This document shows positions 26,957 to 38,500 of a stretch of 64,000 nt of DNA, in pieces. The first letter of the stretch is position 1, and every line of letters begins with the position of its first letter. The translations under genes were made by a program, and so were the position numbers. The stretch covers positions 1 through 64,000 of the forward strand of contig NZ_ADEV01000003.1 in NCBI RefSeq assembly GCF_000263635.1. Reading direction: 5' to 3'. Below the pieces are notes generated by a model that made no database searches, was not told the origin of the DNA, and saw nothing but the letters and a program-made list of their open reading frames with translations. The DNA is from Gardnerella greenwoodii 00703Dmash (GTDB lineage Bacteria; Actinomycetota; Actinomycetes; Actinomycetales; Bifidobacteriaceae).

Positions 26957-28369
26957 TTATAGCTTCAGATTATCAACCACAACTTGAGCTAGACGAGCGC
27001 AAACCTCATCCGCTTGAGCCTGAGTTGCAGCCTCGCACATAACGCGCACAAGAGGCTCAGTGCCGCTAGGGCGCAAAAGCACGCGACCAGTATCTCCCAA
27101 AAGTTTCGACTCTTTCTCCACTGCTGCAAGCACGGCTGCGTTAGTTTTGGAAGCCATTTTGTCTACATTTGGCACGTTTACAAGAGCCTGCGGAAGCTGA
27201 GGGAAGTCAGCTGCCATTTGCGAAAGTTTCTTGCCTGAACGCACAACTTCACGGCACAAAGTCAAAGCTGTAAGAGTGCCATCGCCAGTGGTTGCAAATT
27301 CGCGATTAATAACGTGACCAGACTGCTCGCCGCCGAGTGAATAATCGTGCTTAAGCATTTCTTCCAAAACGTAGCGATCGCCGACGTTTGTTTGAACGGT
27401 TGCAATACCCATATCTTTAAGAGCAAGCTTTAAGCCGAGATTGCTCATTACGGTTACAACAAGCGTATCGTGATTAAGCTTACCTTCAGCCTGCTTTGCG
27501 CGCGCAAGAATGCCCATAATCTGATCGCCATTAACCATATTGCCGTTCTCGTCAACAGCTAAGCAGCGGTCGGCGTCACCGTCAAAAGCCACGCCTAAAT
27601 CAGCCTTAGAAGCTTTAACCATGGCTTGCAGCTGCTCAGGATGAGTCGAGCCTGCATGATCGTTAATATTGTAGCCGTCAGGAGAAGCGTTAATTACGAT
27701 TACTTCCGCACCAGCACGGCGAAGAGCTTCAGGAGCAACAACGGAAGTAGCGCCGTTTGCGCAATCTGCCACAACTCGCAAACCCGCAAGCGGCTTTGGG
27801 CGCGTAGTAGAACCATTGCTTAAAGGCGCAACAGCAGAAACCAAGTGATCAATATAAAGATTTGTTGCGGTAGTAGTGTCATGGCTGACTCGACCAACAC
27901 CAGCTCCTGTTGGACGCTCCCAATCTTGACCAAGAACAGCCTCAATCTCATCTTCCTTGCTATCTGGAAGCTTAAAACCGCCGCGCGCAAAGAATTTAAT
28001 GCCGTTATCTGGCATAGGATTATGCGAGGCGGAAATAACAGCACCCATTTCAACGTTTAGCACGGAAGTTAAGAATGCAACTCCAGGAGTTGGGATAATT
28101 CCGGCATCGATAACATCAAAACCACCGGCGCTCATGCCTGCAGCGAGCGCAGAAGCTAGAAAATCTCCGGAAACGCGCGTATCTCTGCCAATAAGCGCGC
28201 GGCGACGAGCGTGAGAGGAAGGTTCGCTTTCATTAGAGCTAGATGCAACCGGCGCGTGCTTATCTCCTAAAACTCGAACTGCAGCATCACCCAAATCTAA
28301 CGCAAGTTGCGCTGTTAAATCGCGATTTGCTAATCCACGCACGCCATCCGTACCAAACATCCTTGGCAT
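26957..28369 (-). CDS. glmM: Phosphoglucosamine mutase
   Basis: Interconverts glucosamine-6-phosphate and glucosamine-1-phosphate for UDP-GlcNAc and cell-wall synthesis. 470 residues. Typical N-terminus MFGTDGVRG, the phosphoserine motif SASHNPMPDNGIK (near residue 112), the metal-binding loop DGDADR, GGEQSGH, and the C-terminal RPSGTEPLVRV. A non-conserved insert with SSNESEPSSHA lies near residue 45. GAGG 7 nt before ATG at 28369. Confidence 0.96.
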   Translation of the reverse strand: MPRMFGTDGVRGLANRDLTAQLALDLGDAAVRVLGDKHAPVASSSNESEPSSHARRRALIGRDTRVSGDFLASALAAGMSAGGFDVIDAGIIPTPGVAFLTSVLNVEMGAVISASHNPMPDNGIKFFARGGFKLPDSKEDEIEAVLGQDWERPTGAGVGRVSHDTTTATNLYIDHLVSAVAPLSNGSTTRPKPLAGLRVVADCANGATSVVAPEALRRAGAEVIVINASPDGYNINDHAGSTHPEQLQAMVKASKADLGVAFDGDADRCLAVDENGNMVNGDQIMGILARAKQAEGKLNHDTLVVTVMSNLGLKLALKDMGIATVQTNVGDRYVLEEMLKHDYSLGGEQSGHVINREFATTGDGTLTALTLCREVVRSGKKLSQMAADFPQLPQALVNVPNVDKMASKTNAAVLAAVEKESKLLGDTGRVLLRPSGTEPLVRVMCEAATQAQADEVCARLAQVVVDNLKL

Positions 28370-28428
28370 AATAAAGCCTCTTTCGCAAAAATCACTTTCT
28401 TTGCGCGCAAGCAGACAACATTGCTTAC

Positions 28429-28481
28429 TAGCGCGTCACACACTGCTTGCCATCTTACTCGTAGCATTACATGACGCGCTA
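28429..28481. other. 10-bp inverted repeat at the pepN stop codon
   Basis: TAGCGCGTCA (28429-28438) and its complement (28472-28481) flank 33 bp, and the right arm contains the pepN stop. No T-run follows, so a classical terminator is not evident. Confidence 0.5.
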
Positions 28482-31094
28482 GCGCAAGGAAGCGTTGTAG
28501 CGCTGCACTTTAAGCGTGCGGCGAGAAGAATCGAGACCGCCGAGCACCATGCGACGCAAAGCCTGATCCGCATCCTTATGCTCCTCAAGCCACTTTTCAC
28601 CGCGCTCAACCAGTTCCTCAACCGGTGCATACACAGGATACAAGCCCTCAATCAAAGCCTCAGCCATATGGAATGTGCGATTCTTCCAAATCCACTCAAC
28701 TTCCGCAAAGTAGCGCTCAACATAAGGCTTAACCAAATCGCCTTTAGCTGTGCTTGCAAAACCAGCAACCACAGCGCCCATCTGCATATTAGTCAAATCA
28801 AGATTGCGCAAAGCCTGTTCAAAAGCCCAATCCTTAGCTTCTGCAGTTGAGCGAGCTGCACGAGCCTGATATGCATACTCACGATTCTCAGTCGTGTCTC
28901 GCTTTTGAAGTTCAGCGTCAATTCCAGCTTCGTCCAAAGCGTTTACGCCTGCGAGCGCAATAAGAATACTCCAACGCAAGTCGTTGTCGATTTCCAAGCC
29001 CTCCAAGCTCACGGAACCGTCGAGCAAACCGCGGGCGACGCGCACAAACTCAGTATCTCCAACTTCGCCGTATCCAAGATAAGCCTTGAGCAACTGGAAC
29101 TGTTCATCCGAGCCTGCGTTAGCCGCTAAAGCCAACTGCCACAATTCGTGAGCAACATGCTTTGCGACTTCTGCTTGACGCTCTGGAACTACGTAGTGGC
29201 TTGCAGTTACTTTTACTTGGCCAAGAGCATAGCGGAAAGTAGTTGATTCGCGCTCAGTTGCCAAAGCTTTAAGGCTTAATTCCACAAAGCGTTCTGCTGG
29301 GAATTCTGCGTCGCGAGTCATATCCCACAATGCGAGCCAAATAAGCGAGCGAGTCAAAGAATCCTTGAAACGATACAAATTTTCGGCAGCAAATTCAAGC
29401 GACTTTTCGTCGAAACGTAGCTTCGTGTAAGTTAAGTCGTCGTCGTTTACGAGGATAAGCGCAGGCCTTTGCAATCCGCGAGCCTCCACAACTTCCGTAA
29501 CTTCGCCGTCTACGTCGAGTTCGATTCGCTTCGTGCGCTTAATTTCGCCAGTTTCTTCGTCCAAATCGTAGAAGCCAACAGCCAAGCGGTGTGCGCGCAA
29601 AACAGGATGCTCAGCCGACGCGCTCTGACGCAAACGCAAGGAAGCAATAGTGCCATCACCTGCTTCTTCAACTTCGGTAGAAATCGTGTTAATTCCAGCC
29701 TTTTCAAGCCACTGAGCACTCCACGCCTTCAAATCGCGGCCGCTTGTAAGCTCAAGTTCTTGAAGCAAATCAGCCAAAGTAGCGTTGCTGTAAGCATGCT
29801 TGCTCAAGTAATTGTGGATTCCTTCAAAGAACTTTTCGCGACCAACGTAAGCTACGAGCTGCTTCAAAACGGAAGCGCCCTTTGCATAAGTGATGCCGTC
29901 GAAGTTGACGGAAGTGTCGTTCAAATCGTTGATTGGAGCCACGATTGGGTGCGTTGTTGGAAGCTGATCTTGATTAAGCGCCCAGCTTTTTTCGCCGGAA
30001 TTGAAAGTGCTCCAAGCGTCGTGCCATTCGGTTGCTTCAGCGGTTGCAAGAGTAGAAGTGAATTCTGCGAAGGATTCGTTAAGCCACAAGTCGTTCCACC
30101 ACTTCATAGTTACGTAGTCACCGAACCACATGTGCGCAAGCTCGTGCAAAACGGTTACAACGCGGCGCTCAGCGTAAGCGTCCGTAACTTTGGATTCAAA
30201 CACGTATTGGTCTCGAATGGTAACCATACCAATGTTTTCCATAGCTCCAGCGTTGTATTCTGGAACGTAAATCTGATCGTACTTTGCGTACGGGTATGGC
30301 ACTCCCCAAGTCTTAGCGTAGAAGGCAAAGCCCTTCTTCGTAATATCGAACAAGTAGTCAACGTCTTTTGCAAAAGCGTCTTTAAGTGCTTGGCGGCAGT
30401 ACATTGCCATTGGAACTACGCGACCGTCTTCGTTGTTGTAAGTTGTGTGCCACTGCGCGTAAGGGCCTGCGCAAATAGCAGTTAAGTAAGAACTCATTTT
30501 TGGAGTTGACTCAAATACCCAGCGCTTCATGCCTTCAACATCGCCATTTTCCAAAGTGCCATCTTCCGTCTTGCGACCTTCCAGCACGGTTTCGCTGGCA
30601 GCTGGCATGTTGGAAGTAACAATCCAGCTTTCTGGAGCGTCCACGCTAAAGTCAAAAACAGCCTTTAAATCTGGCTGATCAAACACAGCATAAACGCGGC
30701 GAGCATCCGGAACTTCGAACTGAGTATACAAATAAACGTTTCCGTCGGAAGGATCGACGCTTCTGTGTAAGCCCTCGCCCGTGTTGGAATACTGGCAGTT
30801 TGCTACAACTTCTACAGTATTGTGTTCGAGAAGATTTTCGAGCGCAATTCGGCTGTCTGCAAAAACTTTAGAAACGTCAAGAGCAGTGCCGTTTAACACC
30901 ACGGATTCAACGCTGTTTGCAATCAAATCGAGGAAGCTTGACTCTCCAGCTTTAGCGTCGAACTCAATCTTTGTGCGCGACTTAAAATCGCGGCCGCCCT
31001 TTCCTAAATCAAGCGCAACATCGTAATGAATTGGCATTTGGATAGCGTCGAAACGTTCCGCAGCTTCTACGCGAGTCAGATTTGCTCCTGGCAT
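28479..31094 (-). CDS. pepN: Aminopeptidase N (M1 family)
   Basis: Zinc aminopeptidase removing N-terminal residues in peptide turnover. 871 residues. GAMENIG substrate-binding motif, then HELAHMWFGDYVTMKWWNDLW with the HExxH zinc motif near residue 315 and the third ligand Glu in LNESFAE, then the ERAP1-like C-terminal domain. ATG at 31094 with GGAAGG 5 nt upstream. Cytosolic, no signal peptide. Confidence 0.95.
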   Translation of the reverse strand: MPGANLTRVEAAERFDAIQMPIHYDVALDLGKGGRDFKSRTKIEFDAKAGESSFLDLIANSVESVVLNGTALDVSKVFADSRIALENLLEHNTVEVVANCQYSNTGEGLHRSVDPSDGNVYLYTQFEVPDARRVYAVFDQPDLKAVFDFSVDAPESWIVTSNMPAASETVLEGRKTEDGTLENGDVEGMKRWVFESTPKMSSYLTAICAGPYAQWHTTYNNEDGRVVPMAMYCRQALKDAFAKDVDYLFDITKKGFAFYAKTWGVPYPYAKYDQIYVPEYNAGAMENIGMVTIRDQYVFESKVTDAYAERRVVTVLHELAHMWFGDYVTMKWWNDLWLNESFAEFTSTLATAEATEWHDAWSTFNSGEKSWALNQDQLPTTHPIVAPINDLNDTSVNFDGITYAKGASVLKQLVAYVGREKFFEGIHNYLSKHAYSNATLADLLQELELTSGRDLKAWSAQWLEKAGINTISTEVEEAGDGTIASLRLRQSASAEHPVLRAHRLAVGFYDLDEETGEIKRTKRIELDVDGEVTEVVEARGLQRPALILVNDDDLTYTKLRFDEKSLEFAAENLYRFKDSLTRSLIWLALWDMTRDAEFPAERFVELSLKALATERESTTFRYALGQVKVTASHYVVPERQAEVAKHVAHELWQLALAANAGSDEQFQLLKAYLGYGEVGDTEFVRVARGLLDGSVSLEGLEIDNDLRWSILIALAGVNALDEAGIDAELQKRDTTENREYAYQARAARSTAEAKDWAFEQALRNLDLTNMQMGAVVAGFASTAKGDLVKPYVERYFAEVEWIWKNRTFHMAEALIEGLYPVYAPVEELVERGEKWLEEHKDADQALRRMVLGGLDSSRRTLKVQRYNASLR

Positions 31095-31196
31095 ATATAC
31101 CTTCCTTATATTTTTCTTATTTTTGATTATATTTACGATTATTTTCAGCTATTTACGAATAATTGCGAATATTTTCTTTATTTTTGATATTTTTTA

Positions 31197-32993
31197 TTAT
31201 ATTTGATTATTTTCTGCAATATCCGCAACTACCGGCACAAGCATTGGCTTCCTGCGCAAAGCGCGAGCAACCCAACTACCCAAAGTGCGTCGCATAATCT
31301 GCTGCAACTTATAAGTATCATGTTCACCGCGCATCATCGCATCCTGCAACTGCTCAACAATCTGGTGACGAACCTTCTCAAAATCAGCCTCGTCTTCAGC
31401 AACAGCGTTCAAGAATATCTTCGGACCAGAAACCACATTCGCATTGGCGGTATCAACCACAACAAAGCTCGACACAAAGCCTTCTGTGCCCAAAATTCTG
31501 CGCTTTTCAAGCTCTTCATCTGTAAGCTCACCCACAGAATCGCCATCAACATAAACGTATCCGCAAGGAACAGAACCAACGACTGCAGCGTTTCCGTGGT
31601 ACAAATCAACCACGTCACCATCTTCTGCCAAAACAACATTCTTTGGATCAACGCCAGTTTTTACAGCAATCAATCCGTTTGCAACCAAGTGACGATGCTC
31701 GCCGTGAATTGGCATAGCGCACTTTGGTTTCACAATGTTGTACAAGTACAAAAGCTCGCCTTCGTTGCAGTGACCAGACACGTGAATTGCAGCGTTATCT
31801 TTGTTGATTACGCGAGCACCCAACTGCACAAGCTTGTTAATAACCTTATAAACTTCGTGCTCGTTTCCTGGAATAAGCGAGCTTGCAAGAATAACAGTGT
31901 CAAACTCATTAACAGTAATATCTCGGTGATTTCCGTCCGCAATACGCCCAAGAGCTGCCATTGGCTCTCCTTGAGAACCGGTGCACATGTACACGAGCTT
32001 GTCGTCTTGAACATCCTTGGCCTGCTTTAAATCCACAACCGTGTTTTCAGGAATATGCAAGTAACCAAGGTCTGCGGCAATAGACATATTGCGAACCATA
32101 GAACGGCCAACAAACACAACTTTTCTGCCAAACTTGTGAGCTGCGTCAACCACTTGCTGCACGCGATGCACATGACTTGAGAAGCTGGCAACAATAATTT
32201 TGCGCGTAGCTTCAGCAAAAGCGCGATCCAAAGCCGGGCCAATCGAGGTTTCAGGCTTCACAAATCCCGGAACTTCAGCGTTTGTGGAATCAGCCATAAG
32301 TAAATCAATACCCTGCTCGCCTAAACGCCCAAACTCAACTAAATCAGTAATACGATGGTCAAGAGGAAGCTGATCAAGCTTAATGTCGCCAGTATCAATC
32401 AAAGTTCCAGCAGGAGTTTTAACACAAACAGCAAGAGCATCCGGAATCGAATGCGTCACCGTAATAAACTCAAGATTAAACGGACCAACTTTCATCTTAT
32501 CGCGGCCTTCAACGCGAGTAAGTTTCGGCTCAATATGATGCTCCTGGCACTTTGCTTCAACAAAAGCCAAAGTAAGCTTAGAGCCAATCAGCGGAATATC
32601 CGGTCGCATCTTAAGAAGATACGGCACGCCACCAATATGATCTTCGTGACCGTGCGTCAAAACTAAAGCTTCAACCTTATCAAGACGATCTTGAATATAG
32701 TGGAAATCAGGCAAAATCAAATCAACGCCCGGCTGCTCTTCTTCAGGAAATAGCACACCGCAATCAATAAGAAGTATGTGGCCGTTATATTCAATTACGT
32801 TCATATTTCGGCCGATTTCACCCAAACCGCCAAGAGGAACGATTCGCATTGAACCTTTGCGATATTTTGGTGGAGCAATAAGCGCTCCTTCACGCTGATC
32901 GTTCACTACAGGAGGCAGCGCATTTGCATTGCGACGCGAGGAATTACCCTTTTCTTTGCGGGTTTCTGTATTCTTTTTTAATTCAGTTGTCAT
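31197..32993 (-). CDS. rnj: Ribonuclease J
   Basis: Metallo-beta-lactamase/beta-CASP nuclease for mRNA decay and rRNA maturation. 598 residues from ATG at 32993; two earlier in-frame starts (32999 ATG, 33026) are less well placed relative to the GTGAG site. Motifs: HGHEDHIGGVPYLL (zinc site, near residue 112), DTGDIKLDQ, ADSTNAEVPG, SFSSHVHRVQQV, then CTGSQGEPMAAL and HVSGHCNEGEL. The N-terminal 35 residues are Lys/Glu/Asn-rich. AT-rich spacer before pepN. Confidence 0.93.
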   Translation of the reverse strand: MTTELKKNTETRKEKGNSSRRNANALPPVVNDQREGALIAPPKYRKGSMRIVPLGGLGEIGRNMNVIEYNGHILLIDCGVLFPEEEQPGVDLILPDFHYIQDRLDKVEALVLTHGHEDHIGGVPYLLKMRPDIPLIGSKLTLAFVEAKCQEHHIEPKLTRVEGRDKMKVGPFNLEFITVTHSIPDALAVCVKTPAGTLIDTGDIKLDQLPLDHRITDLVEFGRLGEQGIDLLMADSTNAEVPGFVKPETSIGPALDRAFAEATRKIIVASFSSHVHRVQQVVDAAHKFGRKVVFVGRSMVRNMSIAADLGYLHIPENTVVDLKQAKDVQDDKLVYMCTGSQGEPMAALGRIADGNHRDITVNEFDTVILASSLIPGNEHEVYKVINKLVQLGARVINKDNAAIHVSGHCNEGELLYLYNIVKPKCAMPIHGEHRHLVANGLIAVKTGVDPKNVVLAEDGDVVDLYHGNAAVVGSVPCGYVYVDGDSVGELTDEELEKRRILGTEGFVSSFVVVDTANANVVSGPKIFLNAVAEDEADFEKVRHQIVEQLQDAMMRGEHDTYKLQQIMRRTLGSWVARALRRKPMLVPVVADIAENNQI

Positions 32994-33068
32994 ATTCATC
33001 TCACTACATCTTGCGCTATTGCGCACTTCTTCCTAGTGTACCGTTAGGACTCAACTCAGCTTTTGCTT

Positions 33069-33093
33069 CTAAACCGACATAAACTACTCACAC
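33069..33093. repeat. Half-copy of a dispersed palindromic element at the MFS gene stop
   Basis: CATAAACTACTCAC at 33078-33091 overlaps the MFS stop codon. The same sequence, extended on the left as GGCATAAACTACTCAC, occurs in the palindrome at 62691-62757. Confidence 0.5.
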
Positions 33094-34529
33094 TTGCGCT
33101 GTTTAGGTCGTTTAAGCACAACCACAATAAACCAACCAAACGCGGCTATAGGAATTGCAACCAGCGTAGACATCCACGGAACCATCATTCCGCCGTGCGA
33201 ATCCCATGCGTCAATTGCAGTACCTGCCGCCATCGACCCAAGAGATGCTCCTACCGCAGAAGCTGTCGGCAGCCACGAAAGACCTTCCGTAAGCGATTCT
33301 TCAGGTACAGTTGCCTTCACAATAAGATTTCCAGTTGCGAAAATTGGTGATACGCAAAGTCCAGAAAGCACCTCAAAAACGCTCATAAGCATAAGCCTGT
33401 CAATATTCAAGCTCATAAGCACGTAACCAATAGTCAGCACCGTCAAAAATACAATAAGATGCGACCAGTTAGATCCGCGGAATTTGTGCGAGCCGAAAAT
33501 TATTGCGCCCACAAGAGATCCGCACGCAAAAAGTGCCAACTGCATACCAATAAAATGATCAAGACCTTGCGATTTCATTGCAGCCGTAACAGACACGTCA
33601 AACGCGCTAAAGCTCATGTTGAACACAACAAACATGAGCACAAGAGGAATAATTCCACGGTATAAAAGCACGTTTTTACCGCTCTTTTTTGCATGATGAT
33701 TATGCAATTGTTTAAGACTGAATTTGTCAATAAACTTGCGCTTAGAATTTTGTTTTTGCGATTCTGATTCGTCTGCAGAGATTTCGCTTTCTTTTTGAGA
33801 TGCAATCATAACGTCTACATCTTCGGCTGCAGCCGTTGGCACTTCCACGATTTTAAGCACTGCAGGCTGAGTATTTTTTAACGAAAAGAACCATGCTCCA
33901 CCCAGTCCGCTCGCTAAAACTGGCACAAATAATTGAGAAACTGGGTGCACAGAAGTAGCCAGCCATGCGGCCAAAATAGGGCCTAGAATAAACACGATTT
34001 CGTCAATTCCAGACTCAAGCGCATACGCAACATTTAGCAACGAATCGTCATCTTCAGCGCGCAAAGTGTAGGCCCAGCGCGTACGCACTAACGCTCCAAA
34101 AGCAAATTGCGTAACTCCCATCGCAATCGCAAGAACAAAAAGCAGCGCTAGCGGAACTCTAAACAAGGCTGCAAACGCAAACGAAATCATTGCAATAACC
34201 TGTGCACTAAGCGCAATAACACCAACTTTTCGCTGACCAAATCTGTCAAAAAGTTTTGCATAAACTGGCGTTACTGCAGCCTGCGCAAGAACGTAGGATG
34301 CGGCCATTGCTCCAGCTACAGTCCAATTGTTATACAAATGGTTTAATGCCAAAACAATTCCCAAACCAATCATTGACATTGGCAAGCGCGCAATTGCCCC
34401 CGAAATGCAAAACGCTTTAGCGCCGCTCAATGAAAAAAGTCTAGAATATTTAGAAATTATTGAGGATTTCCCCATGTCTTCTTTAGACTTTGCTTTTTCT
34501 TTAGACTTTGCTGCCGCTTTAAACGACAT
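33084..34529 (-). CDS. Major facilitator superfamily transporter
   Basis: 481 residues with about 12 membrane segments in two halves, separated by a charged loop (about residues 225-275) that is Glu/Lys/Gln-rich. Typical MFS spacing with DRFGQRKVGVIAL (motif A-like, loop 2-3). A Lys/Ser/Glu-rich start (KSKEKAKSKED) precedes the first segment. ATG at 34529 with AAAGGAG. Substrate unknown; such proteins often export drugs or metabolites. Confidence 0.85.
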   Translation of the reverse strand: MSFKAAAKSKEKAKSKEDMGKSSIISKYSRLFSLSGAKAFCISGAIARLPMSMIGLGIVLALNHLYNNWTVAGAMAASYVLAQAAVTPVYAKLFDRFGQRKVGVIALSAQVIAMISFAFAALFRVPLALLFVLAIAMGVTQFAFGALVRTRWAYTLRAEDDDSLLNVAYALESGIDEIVFILGPILAAWLATSVHPVSQLFVPVLASGLGGAWFFSLKNTQPAVLKIVEVPTAAAEDVDVMIASQKESEISADESESQKQNSKRKFIDKFSLKQLHNHHAKKSGKNVLLYRGIIPLVLMFVVFNMSFSAFDVSVTAAMKSQGLDHFIGMQLALFACGSLVGAIIFGSHKFRGSNWSHLIVFLTVLTIGYVLMSLNIDRLMLMSVFEVLSGLCVSPIFATGNLIVKATVPEESLTEGLSWLPTASAVGASLGSMAAGTAIDAWDSHGGMMVPWMSTLVAIPIAAFGWFIVVVLKRPKQRKCE

Positions 34530-34637
34530 AAATTTTATTACTCCTTTTTAATTACCCAACTGTTACTTTTACATTCACAAATAAACTCTCAAATAAACTT
34601 ACAAATAAACTTACGAATAAGCTTCTCGAAGTTACGT

Positions 34638-35336
34638 TTACGCTCTAGTTTGAGATCTAGCGGTTGCCATTTTTGCACGCTTTGAACGAATCATTGGCTC
34701 ACCAGAGTAAATGTACAAGTCATCTACCAAAGATTTCATATTCTTCGCTTCTAGCATATGATCCTCGCGCTTCCAAGAAGCATCTTTTCTAAGCCCGTGA
34801 TAATCGTAAAAACTCACGTCACAAGCTGAATCTGTGTGCAAATAGTAGCGATTTACACCATTATTTCTAAGCAAATGCATTGTATGCTTCCACAATCCGC
34901 CGCCAACACCGTGACCGCGAGCATCTGGAGATACAAGGAAAAGCTCCAATTCTGCTTGAGTTAAATTATTAATATGCGATTTTGCTTCAAGTTTTGTTTC
35001 CAAAGCGCGCATGCCATGAGCTTCTTCTAAAGCGCGAGCATAATTTTTATCTGCGTTCGCTTTCATAAAAGAATCCTGCTCTAAAAGCATTTGGCTTACT
35101 TCTGGGAACAAAACTGGAGCGTCAAAAACGCGCGCCAAAAGCAATCCCATAAACTTTCCGTCGAGTTGTGCAATAGTACCGTGAGTTGAAGGCTTCAAAT
35201 AGTGCAACACGCAGCGGCGAGAAAGGCTTAACGAAGCCTCTTTCCCAACTTGTTGCGAAATACCCCAAGTACGTTCGTATTCTTTTACGATTGCGTCAAT
35301 ATCGCTAAGTTTTACAGGACGGAACTCTACGTTCAT
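34638..35336 (-). CDS. GNAT-family N-acetyltransferase
   Basis: 232 residues. The N-terminal EFRPVKLSDIDAIVK strand-helix start is typical, and the acetyl-CoA pyrophosphate-binding loop is DARGHGVGGGLW (R-x-x-G-x-G type). A late FYDYHGLRKD element follows. AAGGAAG before ATG at 35336. The substrate is not deducible. Confidence 0.85.
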   Translation of the reverse strand: MNVEFRPVKLSDIDAIVKEYERTWGISQQVGKEASLSLSRRCVLHYLKPSTHGTIAQLDGKFMGLLLARVFDAPVLFPEVSQMLLEQDSFMKANADKNYARALEEAHGMRALETKLEAKSHINNLTQAELELFLVSPDARGHGVGGGLWKHTMHLLRNNGVNRYYLHTDSACDVSFYDYHGLRKDASWKREDHMLEAKNMKSLVDDLYIYSGEPMIRSKRAKMATARSQTRA

Positions 35337-35523
35337 AATTCTGATTCTTCCTTACTTCATACTCAAATCGATGTTGTGCGTATGCCCGCCCACACACACT
35401 GCACGAGGAATCTGCACGTTTTCGAAGTGATGCACGATGCGTTTCAATCGCGGCGCAAAATCTGGCACAGCAAACAAAAATTGCAGCAAATAAGTTGCGG
35501 CAAAATGATTGCAATAGCAACAT

Positions 35524-38500
35524 TTATGCGTCATCATCATCGAGGGAAATTAACGTGCCAGAGTGTAACTCGGCAAGGATTTCATCTTTTGTTTTTGCTT
35601 CGGCATGAATTTCACGTTGTTTTTCATCCGATACGTTCACATAATAAAGGGTGGCATCGATAGCCTCGAGTGGAGCGTTCGTCATAAGCGAAAGAAGCAG
35701 ACGATACCAGTCAAGCTGACCGAGTTTTAACGCAATATCTTGCGGATCAGTTGGTTTACGACCAGTTTTCCAATCAACTACTGTATACAATTTACTTGAA
35801 TCTTCTGGATCTAAACCACCTGCAAAGATTGCGTCAATTTTGCCATTAATAATTTGATCGCCTAATTCTGGCACGTGTGCAACAATCGGCTGCTCTGCTG
35901 CTATAGGTCGACGATAAGCCCATTTTGAAGTAGCTAAACGTTTTTCCCAGATTAGTAATTTGTGTTCAGCTGATTTTTCAGCTTGCGCAGTTTTTTCGAC
36001 TTGCGCAGTTTTTTCGATTTTTGCAAGTTTTTCAGAAATATTTTCAACAACATCATCTTGAGTGGAATTTTTATTCAAGCAACCCGCATTTACAAACTGC
36101 TCCGCCCAAGCATGGAATCTCGTACCCAAATCAGATGCAGGAGAAGCAGTCCGCGGAATAGGACGAATAATTGCCATCCACTCACTTCGCAAACGATTAG
36201 CTTCTTTCGCTTCGAAAGAGTTGTTATTTTCGTCAGCATTTTGATTAAATACTGCCCTGCGCTGCACAGCCGTAACATTTACATTTTCAACTTTTGAAAG
36301 CTGATCCGCCCTCTTTTTAAGCGCAACCGTATTGTGATACCAATCAATTTTCGGCATCAAATCTGCATCCTGCAACAAAGCTTCTGCCCTAGAAAGTAGC
36401 GAATTTTCGTCAAGCTTGTCACTTTCGCAAGACTTGTCAACTGCACCAGCCTTGTCAATTGCACCAATCTCAGCAATTTCAGAATATTCAGCGGACTTAT
36501 TAAGCGCATCTCGCACATATTCACTTGACGCACTCGGCCAAGCTAATGGCTGATTATTGTTTTCGCTAGGAATTTCGCTAGGCTCACTAAATAATTCAGC
36601 AAACTGAGAAGCAGACTCGCCAATAGCATAACCAACTTCATCTAAATCAACTTTTACTTCGGAAACAGATCCGCAAGATTCTTGCATTTCTTTAAATACT
36701 TCATTCCAAAAAACAGAAGGCTTTTTTGAGCGCGAAGATGAAGTATTGGAAGCAGAACCAGCAGCAGAACCAGCAGCAGCAGCGTTTACTGCACCATCTT
36801 CACTATCTTCCCCATTAACATCCGCCGTCATAGCACTAGACTGACTGCACGTAAGCAAAGCCGCAAATTTCGCTCGCGTCAACGCCACATACATAAGATG
36901 CCTCTCATCAACGTGCAAAGCTCGTCCACGCTCCTCTACTTGCGAAAGAGGAAGAGTTCCGGTTTTCATTGCAGCATCGTAAATTTGACGCGCTTCTACA
37001 GGAATTGCTCCCTCTGGAACATCTTCACGCTCATAGAATTTTTCGGCTAAATCAAGCATTGCTTGCGCGCGAGAACCGTAGATTTCCGCATCGATTTTTT
37101 CAACGGTTTCCATATTTTTCAAAGATTCTTGCGGATTCATACTAACGCTCAAATCTGCATTGTGAGGAAATCGCGGCAAAATATCCGCATCGACTCTAAT
37201 TGGCACAGGCACTTTTGATGCGATTTCAAGAGTTGCGTACGCGCTTTCAAAATACACGCCATCCTGCTTGGTTTGCTTTACGCGCAAACCATCTCCCTGA
37301 CTACTTGGGAAAGCACCTTCGTTAAGCCCCACTATTGCAACAGCAGGCCATTCCAAACCCTTCGACTGGTGAATCGTCATCAAAACCACGTCTGCAGGCT
37401 CGTCAACTGAAGCAGGCTGATCGTCAATTTTGTCAATATTTTGGATCCAAGCAATAAATCCGCGCAAAGTAGGCTGCGTAAAATCACTCATTTCTTGCAA
37501 ATACGCGTCAGCAAGCGAAGAAATTGCGTCAAGCGTGCTGTGCATATCGTTAAGAAGCGTTGAATTACTTGAATTTTCATTCATAAGCGCACGCGAAACA
37601 GCCACATCAATATCAATATTTAACGCTTCAACAGCAGTACGAACAACATCATGCAAACTTCCAGATTGAGCACGCTCCACAGCGTCAAGAACTTTGCCTG
37701 CGCGAAGAATTGCTGCATAAGCCTTCTTGCTGAGCATATTTTTAAGATGATTAAGCGTGTCTTTCGTAGAATTTTTTGCAAATACAGTAGAGTTAAACGC
37801 TTCAAACAGCACATCCGCAATAAACACTCCGCCGTGAACACTATTAGTTTGAGAGCCTTTAGACTGCTGTTCGCGCACAAGCTTCGCCCAAGATGCGCGC
37901 GGAGCTTTAGAATCCACTAAACCTGCTTGAGCCAAAGCGTTGAAAACATACTCAACGTTTTCATCGGTTGCAGCATTAGCTAAAGCCTCTAAATCGTCAG
38001 TACTAAGCGCAAATCGAGGCGTGGCAAGAAGTCGCATTAGCGCGGAAGTATTCGTGTGATCTGCAACAGCAGAAAGAAGAGCAAGAACGTCTTTTACTTC
38101 CGGTTTTTCAAGAAGAGCGGAATATCCAACAGTTAAAGTGCGCAAACCTGCTTTTTGCAAAGCTTCTTCATACATTGCAATATTGGTTTTGCTGCGAAAT
38201 AGCACAGCGGCTCTCGCTTGTAAGTCAGAAGCTAGAATATTGTCGTTTTGCGCTAAAGCATTTTGTTTTACATATTTTACGAAGCGCACAACTGCTTCAA
38301 TTTCTTGATATTGCGTAGGCATATTTAGCACGCTAACGCTGCCTTGCGGAGCATTTTCAAGATATTGAAGATTTTTGACTTCTACTTCCGAAGCCAACGA
38401 ACTGCTTTTGCGAAGAGACGGCACACGCAATGGTTTTGTAATAGCGTTTGCCGCCTGCAAAATAAGCTTAGAATTGCGGCGCGTTTGAGTAAGAGAAAAC

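Noticed and set aside
30485..31094. Fusion or frameshift in pepN from plus-strand open frames opposite it
   Set aside because: pepN is intact from ATG at 31094 with all motifs in order; the opposite frames are shadows.
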